DNA of 64,000 nucleotides from assembly GCF_964340395.1 (NCBI RefSeq), contig NC_135552.1:20548681-20612680 (forward strand), written 5' to 3'. How positions within the stretch are numbered: position 1 is the stretch's first letter; each line of letters opens with the position of its first letter. The notes under the pieces are model-generated. The model worked only from the letters and a program-made list of their open reading frames with translations, ran no database searches and had not been told where the DNA came from. A program made the position numbers and the translations under genes. Below are positions 14,442-27,600 of the stretch, in pieces. Origin of the DNA: Glandiceps talaboti. Its lineage: Eukaryota > Hemichordata > Enteropneusta > Spengelidae.

Positions 14442-14520
<79 letters not shown>
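14442..14520. repeat. (AT)n microsatellite
   Basis: About 39 uninterrupted AT units, downstream of the channel stop. Self-complementary, so it could form a cruciform or end the transcript region. Confidence 0.97.
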
Positions 14521-14522
<2 letters not shown>

Positions 14523-14604
14523 TCTCATTGCATAAATCTTGCATCCTGTATCTGATAAATATTGCATGTTGATCTCCCTCGCTCCCTCCCTCTCCCCTTC
14601 ACCC

Positions 14605-14607
<3 letters not shown>

Positions 14608-14640
<33 letters not shown>
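14608..14640. repeat. (AC)n microsatellite in the channel 3' flank
   Basis: About 16 AC units, next to the TRPM-like stop codon on the opposite strand; probably in the 3' UTR. Confidence 0.97.
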
Positions 14641-14642
<2 letters not shown>

Positions 14643-14694
14643 ATGCACAAATGAATTACTATTCAGTAAAATTCAGACGATATCGTTGGATATG

Positions 14695-14842
14695 TTATTG
14701 TGTGGCTTTTGCACCATCTGTTGCAGTCGAAGGTTGTGAAACGTTTGAGAGTTTTAATTGATTACGTAATTCTTGCATCTCTTCAGTTATTAGTTTCTTC
14801 ATCATCGATTTCATCCAGCGACGGTTCTTCTTAATGAGGTTT
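14695..14842 (-). CDS. Channel exon 13: terminal exon with stop
   Basis: 148 nt, phase 2 in. Acceptor TTTCAAG after a pyrimidine-rich tract. Gives NLIKKNRRWMKSMMKKLITE, a helical basic-acidic stretch (EEMQELRNQLKLS), and a polar tail ending AKATQ and TAA. It continues the coiled coil and holds no enzyme domain. Confidence 0.75.
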
Positions 14843-17800
14843 CTTGAAAAGTTGCAAAGAAGAAAAAAGAAGAAAATCTTGTGATCGAAATGTAATAATG
14901 AATATTTCACTTGATGGCTAATAAATCACACGCATATACTTGCTAACTCGACAAACATCATAGTATACTTTAGAGATATGACCGGTATAAACAAATGTTT
15001 AGTCTGTTTTCAAAAAATTGAATTATGTGAACAATTTAAATGTAACGATGGCGACAATGATATGGTTAATACAAACTCGAAACATCAAATATCATTACTA
15101 TGTAGTGATGTCATTACAAAACATTACACTGTAGCTCTTTCTAACATCAATTTCGTTCGTTCAAAAATAAATAACACTACAATGCTAAAGTCACAGTGTT
15201 TTCCAAAGTTACAATGTGGAGTTAATAAACAAAGATAAAATCATGAAAATGGTGTCACATAGATTTATAAACCTTTTAAGTCTTTGCCATATTATACCAC
15301 TGTCGAGTAACATATCCAAATACGAATAAAGTGACGTTCTTGTCATTTATTTCCGTAGAACTGCTGAATAATATTCAGTTAAACCCTGTAAATTCGATTT
15401 CTTAGGATGTAACACAATACTTACTCCAGACGATCTGTTAGTTCTCCTCCAGTGTTATCTTCGGTTCGTTCACTAATTTTAAAATTATTCTGAATAATTT
15501 CCGAGATTTCTTTCTTCGATTCGCCTGATGTGAGAAGTAGGACGTTAATAGTAAGTTAATAAAACGACATCTGAATATTAGATTTGTATAGGTTTAGGCC
15601 TGCCATTCGTTTACTGATTACAAGCACCCTAATCTTCTTATGTCAGGTGAGATATATTTACAGAAGTATTCATATTTCTACGGGTTCCACTTAAATCGCA
15701 CTCGTTAACTTTCAAGTTCAATACTGCATATTGCGTAGAAACTACTTAAATATGACATGTAAACAAATAACACGTACATATAAACGCGAACACACAAATA
15801 CTTTTATTAACAAAAATGTAAACCCTGATAAAGGTTGTCAGTAAATGTAAGTACCCCAGCAAGATATGCAAAGGAAGGATTGGGTGTGAAAATCTCTGTG
15901 CTTGGTCTTTCTCAGATATCGTCGTAAACCACAGCCTCTTTTACGGCAATGTCCAAGAGGAATAGGACTCTAGCTTGCGAGAATGTTCCCAGAATGCTCA
16001 GCATGGTATTACTTGAATTGTGGAGAACAAGAGCCCACAAATCATACAAATGGACTCACTCAGACTTATATATAGAGTCAACATGTTTATTAAAGGATTA
16101 TTGTATAATGTAACATACCGTCGTCCCAATTGATTGTGTGTTTATAATTAAGCCACACATATCGGAATGATTCTTTGCCAATCAAATATTTGGACATGGG
16201 TGTCAACGAAGAGTCACGCCAAGCTAATACGGATGATACGACGAGGCATATCAGTAACTCTATGATGTTTAATGGAGGCGGTAATATATGACGTGATAGG
16301 TATTCTTCAACCAAACTGAATCGATTATACCGACCCACCGTAGATGATGTCTTTTCTGTGGCTTGGTAGGTTTGACTGTTGACAAATTGCATTGAGACGC
16401 TTATCACAAAGAGTCACAGACTTCATATATGTTATAACTAAACCGATACTTGACGAAATGCTATTAAAACTCGACGAAACATTTAAAGTCAAGTGGATAT
16501 CCTCCATCTCAAGCACACACGTTACAGCTTCATGGAAATGGTCATGCATTAACAAGTCTTTAAGATATCTCATCTACTTACGTGAAGACAGCAATGACGA
16601 GGTTCACCAATAGAAGTGCTGTTATCAGCATAAATAGACCACTAAGAGCAGGTACTACATACGGATAATCAGGGTAAAGATCAGTTCCTTGGATAAATTG
16701 AAAACATATAGTCCATGATTATCTTGGATTAATATTGAGAAATAAGAACGACTATGAAGTTAATCGAATATCTAATTGCCAAGCCTACCCCTTATCCGAT
16801 CACTAGGAGGTGGGCTTCGATTGATGTACATTCTCTCTCCCCCCTAACCATTCCTCGACAAGTCAAGATAGGTAGGAGAGGAACTGGACGAAACCATTCC
16901 TCAACAAATCAAGACGGGCTTGTCCTAGGTTGTTCATTTTGATCGGTTTAGAGGGAGACTGTGTAGTCGTTTATTAAAATACGACCGTTACATACCTTAC
17001 AAGCCTAATACGTGTGATGATCTGATCTTCAAGATGTACCGAAAGATATTTATGTATGTGTTTGTTAAACGAAACACACCTTCAAGTAATTGTCATTGGC
17101 ATCGTTATTACTACGTAGCAATGGCCATGAATTAGTCAGTAGTTAATCTATAATTTGGTTCATAAATATGACCGTTCTGTTTGGGCTATCAAATATACCT
17201 TGAATTTCGTCCAGTTGTATTTCTCCATAGATCTGCCAGTATGGATGTGAAAGTACTTCCATCAGCATATACCATGAAAACGTGTCATTTGGTTCTAGGA
17301 ACGAATGGTACGCTGCACCAAAGCTCCATATACAGATGGAGAAGATGATAAGAAATGGCGGCAGATCACTGGTCTGTGGAGGAACAATGTCAATGTCTGA
17401 AATAACTCAGAGAAAGTTGGCAAAACTGCTTGTTTTAATGAACAAAAGGCGTAAGACAATGTTCGCTTTGGTAGATGTGATGTATATACACGTAAAACTC
17501 ACTTTCATCCATACCAAACTGACGTGTATCGTTTTAGAAACATGCTTACTTTGCAACTGTTAACATATTATACGTATATATTGGTTTTGACAGATTTTGA
17601 TCACAGAGGTTTTCCCACAAAGACCTTAATAGACTTTAAAAAGTAGGTGTACCTCATTATTGAAAACATTGGTCTACACTGTCTAATACTAATATAACCA
17701 CTTCTGCAATAGAATATGATATTAATGCTTGGTGTTGGAATTGCAGTGATTGCAATTCATATTTGACAAAATTTGACAATCGGAATGACAACCGTGAATG

Positions 17801-20800
17801 AGATCGGAATGTCACCCTTACCATCATAGCCTGAATAATTCCGAATGTTGGTCCAATATACTTCCATACAGTAGCAAATTGCAACAAACGAACATACATC
17901 GCAATCATAGAGATGCAGTAGAATAATTGAGCAACGTAGAAACTGCTTCCACTGAGAGTGAAACGTAATATCAATCCAATGTAGTACGTTGATAGCATAA
18001 ACAAGTCTACGGCATTCCAATTTGAAGAGTAGTAATACCACAGGGTAATGATAGTATGAAGAGCGCCACCTTCAAAACTGTATTCTATCATCTAGAGAAG
18101 AATAAAGTAATACATTTAGTAATACGCCCTCATTTTCTAATGTTTGTTATGCCTCAATTCTGAACGCGGCAAACTAAGCTTCAACTTATTTAACCATTGC
18201 TTAAAGTCTTTGATACCTGATGTACAGTTTTTAGTCTACGGTTGAAACATGGAAAGTAGTTCTCCGATGTTGTTAAAATGTTATATAGTTGTTAATTGGT
18301 CTAATCTCTAAATTCTTTATATCGTAAATATATCCAATTTATAATTTTCAAATAAAGAAAATGTTTGAAAGTTTGGGAAATTCTAGTTCATATCACGGCA
18401 TCATGTTTTTTCACCTGTCTTACTTCTTCAACTGTCAAACCGACCACCCATAATGTGACTAAAATCTCCAAAACACTGATTCCAGTCCCACTTCCAACTG
18501 GATGAAAATCCGTCATTAGGAATATACTGAAAAACAGGATATGAACGGCATAGACGATCTGAGAAGATAATTAAAGTTAACTATACAGTTATTTTAAAAA
18601 GAAGGGAAGAATAAGTTTGAATTTCATCTTTCATCCTTCCACACTAACTTTGTAATGTCATTATCGCTAAAGCATATGTTTTAGTGAAAGCAACGAACTT
18701 CCAAAGAAATATCACGTGAGATAGTGTCTGTTAAGCGCCACCGTAAAGAGGCTAGTAGTTTTACGACAATGGCTCAATCGTGTTCAAAGAATTAAACCAT
18801 CCTTCTAACAAACACACAAAGTCGTACAATTTTTTATTGATTAGAAACAGACATACATGTATATAGTCAAACATTTAAGAATTGGGATCCACACAATCCA
18901 CATAACCTTCGTGACAGTGCATTTGAAGTCTTCTTCTAAATGTATGCGTCTGAAAATTGGCCAAAAAACGACGCTAAAGCACTTCGACTTACAAGAAACT
19001 TAACTGACATTTTTTTGGCGGTGGATGATCATCTACATATATAATGAAGCACAATTGTATTGAAATCTTATACACTACTCACAAAGTTGAAAGTGAATTT
19101 GGTCGCAGGAGCTGTGTAATACGCTTTACACTTAGTAACTTGGCAGCTTTTGTCATCCAATTTCTTTACGTGAAGTTTCCAAAGGAAAATTGGTATGACA
19201 TTGAATAGTATCTGTAAGGAAAAAATGAAAAGATTAGATTTGTTCGTATACATGGTGCTGCACTAGCGGCGACGTGGCGGATAGTTGCTCTCGTAAATGT
19301 TTTGTGTTATTTGCGTAGTGCGTCGTCTATTCTACCAGTAAGTTATATATAACATACAAAAAGGTATCTAGTAATAGTATGAGTTCTAGTCTGTATAAAC
19401 TGTTCTTAGTACTCCTGGTGGTGTTACTCGGGCTTTGTAATTTCTGCTGCATTGAGTGTATGGAACACGGCACTGGTCATGGTGACTTCTACACTTGCCG
19501 GGAATGTCTACTTCGCTTACGTGGCCCAACCAACCAGGTGTCATCATTCATACAACATGTCGACTTTCCAGTGGAAGTCCTACCGCCAAGTCAAAGTGCA
19601 CACAGTGATGAAGGCCATCGTGCAACGCAAGGCAGAATGAAGAAAGGGAAAAGGGGTAAGAAAGGCGGAATAAGACAGAAATTGAAAAGAAGTAAAAATT
19701 GCCGTATGCCATTACCAAGCGTCTTATTAGCAAATGTTCGTTCACTCAGCACAAAAGTAGATGAACTCCAAGCCAATACATAGTATATGCATGAATATAA
19801 GAAAGCTTCTCTCTTCGCTTTTACTGAGACCTGGTTAAACAATCAGACCCAAGACCAAGATCTGTTTATTGAAGGGGTTGGAACACCTATTCGTTTGGAG
19901 TATGCTTTTATGTGAATAAGCAATGGTGTAACACGGTAGTTCGTGATGCATTCTGTACACCTGACATTGAACTGTTGTCGATATCACTTCGTCCACGCAC
20001 ATTATATTCCGAGAGATTTTCCACAATTATTTTTCACTCTCGTATATATTCACCCACGTGCTAATGCATCCAAAGCCATTGAACACATTTCAAATAATAT
20101 TCAAAAATTGGATTCCATCTGTCCCGACGCTCCGAAATTCATACTTGGCGGCGATTTTAACCATTGTTTCCTTCACAAGAATTTCAAAATATTTCAGCAG
20201 TATGTCACCTGTCCAACTCGTTTTGATAGGACATGTGTTATGGAACAGTAGAAAATGCATATAAATCAATAGCATTGCCTCCATTGGGATCAGCAGATCA
20301 TAACGTCATTCTACTACTTGCACCGATCTACAAGCCCGTAATTCAGCGTATAGTGTTGTGAAGTCTGTAAAGACATGGACCGCTGATAGTATCGTCAGCT
20401 TACAAGGCTGTTTTGACTGCACGGACTGGCAGGTGTTCTATGAAACAAGCAGTGACCTTAATGAACTAGTAGATGTTATATCATCTTATGTAACATTTTG
20501 TGTTGAATCTGTAATACCTACCAAGCAGTTTAAAATTTTTCCGAACAACAAACCATGGATAACTAAGGATATTAAATCAGTTCTAAGTAAAAAGAAAAGA
20601 GTATTCTTTACGGGTAGCATGAGTGATAAGAAGGAAGTGAATAAGGAGGTTAGATTGGCTATTAGGAATGCTAAACTCAAGTACAAAAACAGAATAGAAT
20701 CAAAGTTTACCAAAGGTAACTTTCGTATGGCTTGGCAGGGAATCAAGAATATGGCAGCTATTAATTTAAACTCGGAAACAAAACATACCAAAGTCTCTCT

Positions 20801-23648
20801 TGAAGGTGTAACCGACATTGAGTTACCAAATGTCTTTAACAAATTCTTTACCCGTTTTGAGACCCATGATTTCTCTTCAGAAATTACAAATATGAAAACG
20901 TCGTTACTGTCTGAAAACAGCATGTTAATTAATGAGGCACAAGTTGCCAAATTCTTGAAATTGATTAATGTGAACAAATATCCAGGCCCTGATGGGATTT
21001 GTGGTCGTACTCTTAAATTCTGTGCAGACCAGTTAAGTGGCGTACTTCAACACCTTTTCCAAATCTCCCTAGACATACCAGCAATGTGGAAGTCTTCAAA
21101 AGTCATTCCAATTCCTAAAAGAAGTAATTCAAAAGTACCTAACAATTTCAGGCCCGTGGCCCTTACTTCACTTGTGATGAAAACACTTGAAAAAAATTAT
21201 GAAATCATTTATCTTATCCATGACAGAGGATATGTTAGATCCTCTACAATTTGCCTATAGAACAGGGAAGAGGTGTTGAAGATGCAAAACTGTACATCCT
21301 TAATGAGTTATGCAAACATCTTGAGAAACCCGGTGCTCATGCCAGAATACTATTTGCAGACTTTTCGTCAGCCTTTAATACCGTGCAGCCTCACATCCTA
21401 GCGAATAAACTTCTTTCAAACTTTAAGCTCAATAACCAAATGGTACTATGGGTAATCAATTTCCTCAACAACAGATCTCAAAGGGTTTTTGTCAACGGTC
21501 ATCTGTCGGATTCGCTTCAAACTTGTACTGGCTCTCCTCAGGGATGTGTATTGTCTCCGCTGCTCTATATCCTTTATACTAGATGACTGCAGAATAAACA
21601 TGACGGCCGTCATCTTGTAAAATTTGCAGATGACAGTGCCCTTGTCTCACTTCTGCAGGGGTCAGAACAACATCACGGACCCGCACTAGATGAATTTGTA
21701 AACTGGTGCGACAATTCCTATCTGAACTTAAATATATCTAAAACAAAGGATATGATCATCGACTTAGGAGACAACAAAATAGTGTTGAGGAGACCACAGT
21801 ACACGGTCAAGTAGTCGAATTAGTACGACAATATCCTTATTTAGGTTCCATCCTTGATGACAAGTTACAATGGGATATAAATACAGAGGCTATTTTGAAA
21901 AAGGGTCAGCAGCGTTCGTACTTTCTTCGGAAACTGGCATCTTTTTCAGTAGATAACACCATACTATCATTGTTTTACAGACCTTTCATTGAAAGCATAC
22001 TAAGCTTTTCTGTTATCTGCTGGTTTTGTAATTTAAATTTGAAGAACATAAATTCTCTGGAAAGAATTGCCACCATAAGTTCAAAAATTATTGGCGTACC
22101 ACAAAGAAGTCTTTTGTCATTTTACAATCAACAAATCGTGAGAATGGCTCGTTCAATTTTAGATACAGACCACATTTTAACAAATGAATTCGATTTCCTT
22201 CCATCAGGAAGACGTCTTAGATGCCCAACTTGCAGGACAAACCGTCATAAGAACTCTTTTATTCCATCCGTTGTGCGGCTTTTAAATAAGACATTTTAGA
22301 TACTCTTTTTGTAGTAAGAATTGTTTTTAATGTTCTATAACCTCTTATCGTGTTTTTTTTCTTTGTACCAGTCTGATGGCTCTTATTTTCCGTCCATATT
22401 TGATGAGTATATTTGATGTATGTTCTGTCCACCAAAATGAATTGCCCATTTGGGATAAATAAAGTTATTGGATTGAACTGAATATATTATACACGTTCAC
22501 ATGATAAGAACCTTTAAATGAATGGCTGCCAAGGTGGGATTGTTTAAACCCTTCGTATGATAAGTTTACTTCACTTTTGGATTCTGACAATGTACCCTAT
22601 TAAATGTTTTAGCTTGAAATAGAATGGAATATCCCATATGAAATGAAGTGTTTGTAATATTATTTGGTCTTTGGATCTGTGGCCTTACTGTTCTGCAATA
22701 AATTAGTGTATTTTATTGTTTTAAGTAAGCCTCCACCACACACACATGCCCCCTCCCCACATACATAATCATTCAATTATCACGCGCACCCTCGAACAAA
22801 TGTACACAGCTTACTACTGTAATGGGAGTGCACACTTATCAAAGGACACGACGATGTACATACCCACAAGAACACGTTTTCAGTTTTAGATGACAGTCTA
22901 CCTATCCACAAATCCTTCATTACGATTTCAAATATCTGTGTTTCCTTGTCTTCTATGCAACTGGAAATAACCATAAGACTCTCTCTTCCCCACTCGGGGT
23001 AAGAATAAATCATCATCTTGTTGGTATTTTCTGAATTCTCGTGAAAACATTGTGATGTGACCTGATTGGCAATGTCCTTGTATTTCCTAAACAAGAAAAT
23101 GCAATATATGTGAACAATGAGCTGAATATGACGTTCTGTATTCTTGTATTAGAGTCAAATTGTGCAATGATTGACAGTATCTCAAACTCTAAATATATCA
23201 AAGAAAGTAAAACATGTATTTCATATCACCGATAGCTTAGGAAAGAAGGTAGTAGCATGGTTAACATAAAATTGTGCGTATATCAATATTATCTTTATTG
23301 ACTTTATTTTTATGGCAGTTGTACTTAAGCTTGTATTATGTTTATTTCACATGTACAGAATTGTATAATGTACATTGTACATATTTATACCACTCAACTT
23401 GGATAAACTCATCCGTTACTACACTAACCTTGCTGTCTCCTTCAATGACTTTGATTCATCCTCTGATATTTTCCTCACTTCATAAGCTAGTTCATTAAGT
23501 ATCTTATAACCCGTCAAAGCAGCACCTTTCACGAGAAATGAAATAATAGTAAACTCATGATAACACAGTATCGTCTTTCTCCATCCATTAAAATGGTAAA
23601 TGGGCCAATTGTTTGAGTTCACGGACCAGTAAAATAAACATGTTGAGG

Positions 23649-23718
<70 letters not shown>

Positions 23719-24535
23719 AAAACAACAACAATCAGTTGATCAATGAAACAAGTCCTAAAAGTCGTAGAAGTCTAATAAATTACAAACGTACAATTATGAT
23801 TAATCTTAAAAAGCAGTTAGGGGAACAATAAAAGTAGGTACACACAAATACTAAAAAGCCAAAAGAACAAAAAACCCGGCGAAATAAACACGGATACAAA
23901 AATAACAAAACAAACAAACAAACAAACAAACAAACAAACAACCAACCAACCAACCAACCAACGAAAACGTCAACAGACTAAAATACAATTACTCAACCAT
24001 CCTAATGCTATACACAACAGGACTGCTTCTCTTCGCTTTGTCCCACACTTGAAATTAGAACGTGCAGGATACTTATTTGATACAGATGAATAAGCTTATC
24101 GATGCAATAGAGGAGTCATACATTCAGTTGTCCTACTGGTTTTACATGTACAGACTGAATGCACGTCATACCTGTATCTAACAGACGTAGCAGTGATGTA
24201 GCCCTACCTACTAAATGCTGTCTTTCTGTCTCTCCTTCTGAATTCCATTCACGAAATATAGATTCTGCTATAGATTCCTGTTTGCAGATTATCGCCCAAA
24301 AGAATATATCACGTCGAAACAATTCATTTGTAGCTGTCAAGAATCGGGAATAGAAATATACACAGTGTAACTGAACGTGCCGAGGAGAATAAAGGCTAAA
24401 AACTAATTAGAATTATGGTGTTTTATGATAGATTCTAGCTCCTCGTATTGTATTACAGTATCTGTCGTTACGTGTGATAAACTTAACATCCGTCCAATGA
24501 ATGAATGAATGAATGAATGAATGAATGAATGAATG

Positions 24536-24625
<90 letters not shown>

Positions 24626-27600
24626 CCAACCAACCAACCAACCAACCAACCAACCAACCAACCAACCAAACCAAACCAAACCAAACCAAACCAAACCAAA
24701 CCAAACCAACCCAACCCAAGCCAACATCAATCAATCAAAATAATTCTGTAACGCCAGACACTCAAAACGGTGTTCACCAGCACTGAAAAAGGTTAATTCA
24801 TACTAAATACGAAAAGTTTGCATTTGGAAATACCTAGATTAGAAGTTTGCCTCTTGTTGTAATAACTTTGTGACATATTCGATCGAAGATGGCGGAGTGT
24901 ACACTTAGCTCTTACGACTAATAACTGCATAAATACATTATTAGCATACCTAATCCAAATTTTGTATAGACCGGTCCTAAGTATCGTCGTGTGAAATATT
25001 GTTGCGGGAGTAATCTGCATAACAACTTCCCTACTTTGGACAGAACGATTCTGTGTAATTCCTCGTCAGTCTTCTTCTTCTATTCAACACATTTATAGTA
25101 AGAAAACATATTATGATTTGATTTCACACTATTTTACCAAGTAACGTTTTTTAATGGCTGATAAATGTAAACTAGTTCCATCAATTCTGTTCATCAGTCT
25201 GAGATTCTAAACCAGTAACAGTACTACTCTCTTATTGAAACGATACAGACATTACCATCATTCAGTCTGTTAAATTGGAAAAGATCGCAAAACAAAGAGA
25301 TATGCGTATGCCCCTACAGTCGTTTGTCTTAACTCTGCATTCTTGTATTCTAGCAGTGATATTGGTGTGAACGAATGGATGTTTGGTCATACCATCAGAC
25401 ATTGTCATTGTGATTGTATAAAGGGTAAACAAACAGCAAACCTACCTTTAACATAACATATTTCATCTTTATTGGTTGTAACCACGATGGACAGTCACTG
25501 CGAAACAAAATCTGTCAAGATACAGAGACAATTTCTGATTAATATTTGATACTGTTCCCTACCAGTTTTACACAAATGGAACTTTAAGAGCCAGCATCAT
25601 TTTCTTGTAAGTAATACTGTGGGTTTAATTTGTACTGGCGAAATCATATTTCTTACAGCATAATGTATACTTAGAAAACTAAGTCTTATTACATGTCTAT
25701 TCAGCAAACTTGATTGTAATACTTACAGTGACATAAAGTTGTCCAAGCGTGTCTCGAAAGGCTTCCAATTCACTGCTTTTAGAAAAATCGCATATTTCCA
25801 AAGGCGTCTTAATGTCATCTTCCGAAAGTGTTTCCTTTTTTTCTAAAGCTGAACACAGTTTCTAGAATAAATAATAAGGTCTAATATGTCATCTTGTTTA
25901 GTACAGTAACTTTCAAATTTTATGCGAAGTGATAATTTTTTTCATTAAGTAATATCGTCATCTGTAACTTAGAATTCCACCAAACTTGGTAGGTAAATTT
26001 ATGTCACGAAGACTCGTACACATATTAAACTTTTGTAATCCATTCGATCTACCGAGCCGATCAATGTAACATTTTGGTTATATATCGTATGGGTACTATT
26101 GGGGTTTGCATATTACATCGATAATTTACATTATCAATTGCATTTACCAAATAGCAATTGTTACTCAGCAATTCATCCAACGTTACGAGTGTATTAATGA
26201 CATTATGACAAACACACATACACTGCCCATTAGGGTGACTGGTAGGACGGCGTAAGACAAGCTTCTTTGCGAAAAGAATGGCATTTAAAAAAATAAGTAG
26301 TATATTTTCCACTGTTGCTCAGAATGTCACGAAACGTGGTGGATATATAAATGAATGAATGAATGACCAATACATCTTATAAACATGATTGGTGTAACTT
26401 CCATAATTATACAAGATTTGCATTATTAACTACTATATTTTAGGGGATATATTTTCAATAAAAGCCAGATTATGTTTATAATTTGCATTATTAAGTGAAT
26501 AACTTGTATATTTAATGATGTTTATCAATCAGACTATGTATCATCCCTTCTTGCTGTAAATTTGTATATTTTGTCTAATTTTCTTCATTGAGTGAGATCA
26601 AACTTGCTTAGTTGTTTTGTCAACTATTTTTGTCCTCATTTCCACGTCTGCTCATTTACAAATGCATTCTGTTGTTCACTCATTTTTTATAGTTGCAGCT
26701 GTATGATTTTAAACTAGTGGAAATAAAGTATTATTATTATTATTGTCTGGCCATGGATTGTCGAATTTCCTCTAACTAATCATCCAATACTTCATAGCAT
26801 TGACATTGCTAACTCATGCATAAGATGGGCGTTTAATGAATACGGATGACATTTATTTGCAACTTATCTTATATTATGAGAGATAATCAGGTTCATGTCT
26901 TCATACTTCAATGCAGTTCCAATTTCATGTACAGATTGTCAGACAATGTATAAAGGCAAAACTATCAGTCTTACATGTTTGTTTGTCCGTGCGGAAAGTA
27001 TTCGATTTACACGATGTTCGATCTCTATGACTACATGTGTTACGATCCAGAAATACTGGAATTTTGGCATGTTTTACCTAAATTAACGTAAAATTCACAT
27101 TTGTACTGCTTACTCACAAACAGGAGCTAACACCCACGTAATCTACAAATATGTTGATTTATCTACTAATCCTGTACTAATTACATTTATCTCTAGTAGC
27201 TACCAATTGTCAAGTGTTTTGATCAAACAACATAGATTAGTTCTTGTAAACAAGATAACTTGTTGATCATCGAATTCAAATTAATATTTACTTTTCCAAT
27301 GCATGATAAACACTTGTCTTACACGTGAAAAATTTACATTTGACATGATCTTGAATCTCTATCTGAAATATTGTGGTGAAAAGTTCGCCATGTCTTCTAC
27401 AAAAATGAATCTAGGCGAAAGATCGTCTTTCACAACAAATCTATATTTAGAACAAATGACGTCATTCAGTCTATGTATGAAAACGTAACTGTGAATAAAG
27501 TTATTGCTATTCAGACTAGATTTTGATTACATCAACTGTTGGTGTGAGGTGTCTCTCTCTGTCTGAATGTAAGAGCGTAAGAGCGTGTATGTGACGATAT

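Larger units (their letters stand above)
19257..22483 (+). mobile_element. CR1-like LINE, nearly full-length but decayed, in the channel intron
   Basis: Lies between exons 5 and 6, antisense to the channel gene. ORF2 is broken by stops and frameshifts: the endonuclease start (LPSVLLANVRSLSTK near 19,710) is followed by a stop, the GGDFNHC motif (20,147) sits in another frame, and the RT runs through several frames. It ends GGATAAATAAAG then TTATTGGATTGAACTGAA (about 22,453-22,481), a tail style usual for CR1/L2 elements. The 5' boundary is estimated from a local rise in GC after the exon 6 acceptor. Confidence 0.8.

Noticed and set aside
15875-16060. Hydrophobic minus-strand stretch (LSILGTFSQARVLFLLDIAV) between channel exons 11 and 12
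   Set aside because: Exons 11 and 12 join directly in phase and match TRPM order; including this would break the frame.
22896-22902. Earlier donor inside the DLWIG codons of channel exon 5
   Set aside because: It would give phase 1 and demand an extra exon. The later GTATGT gives phase 0 and completes the GRL motif.
24529-24786. Two overlapping plus-strand frames of NQSI and NQPT repeats
   Set aside because: They are translations of the compound tetranucleotide microsatellite. Two frames being open at once confirms repeat origin.
25446-25497. Shorter version of channel exon 1 from acceptor CGCAG
   Set aside because: In the incoming phase 0 it begins with a stop codon; acceptor TTGACAG is consistent.
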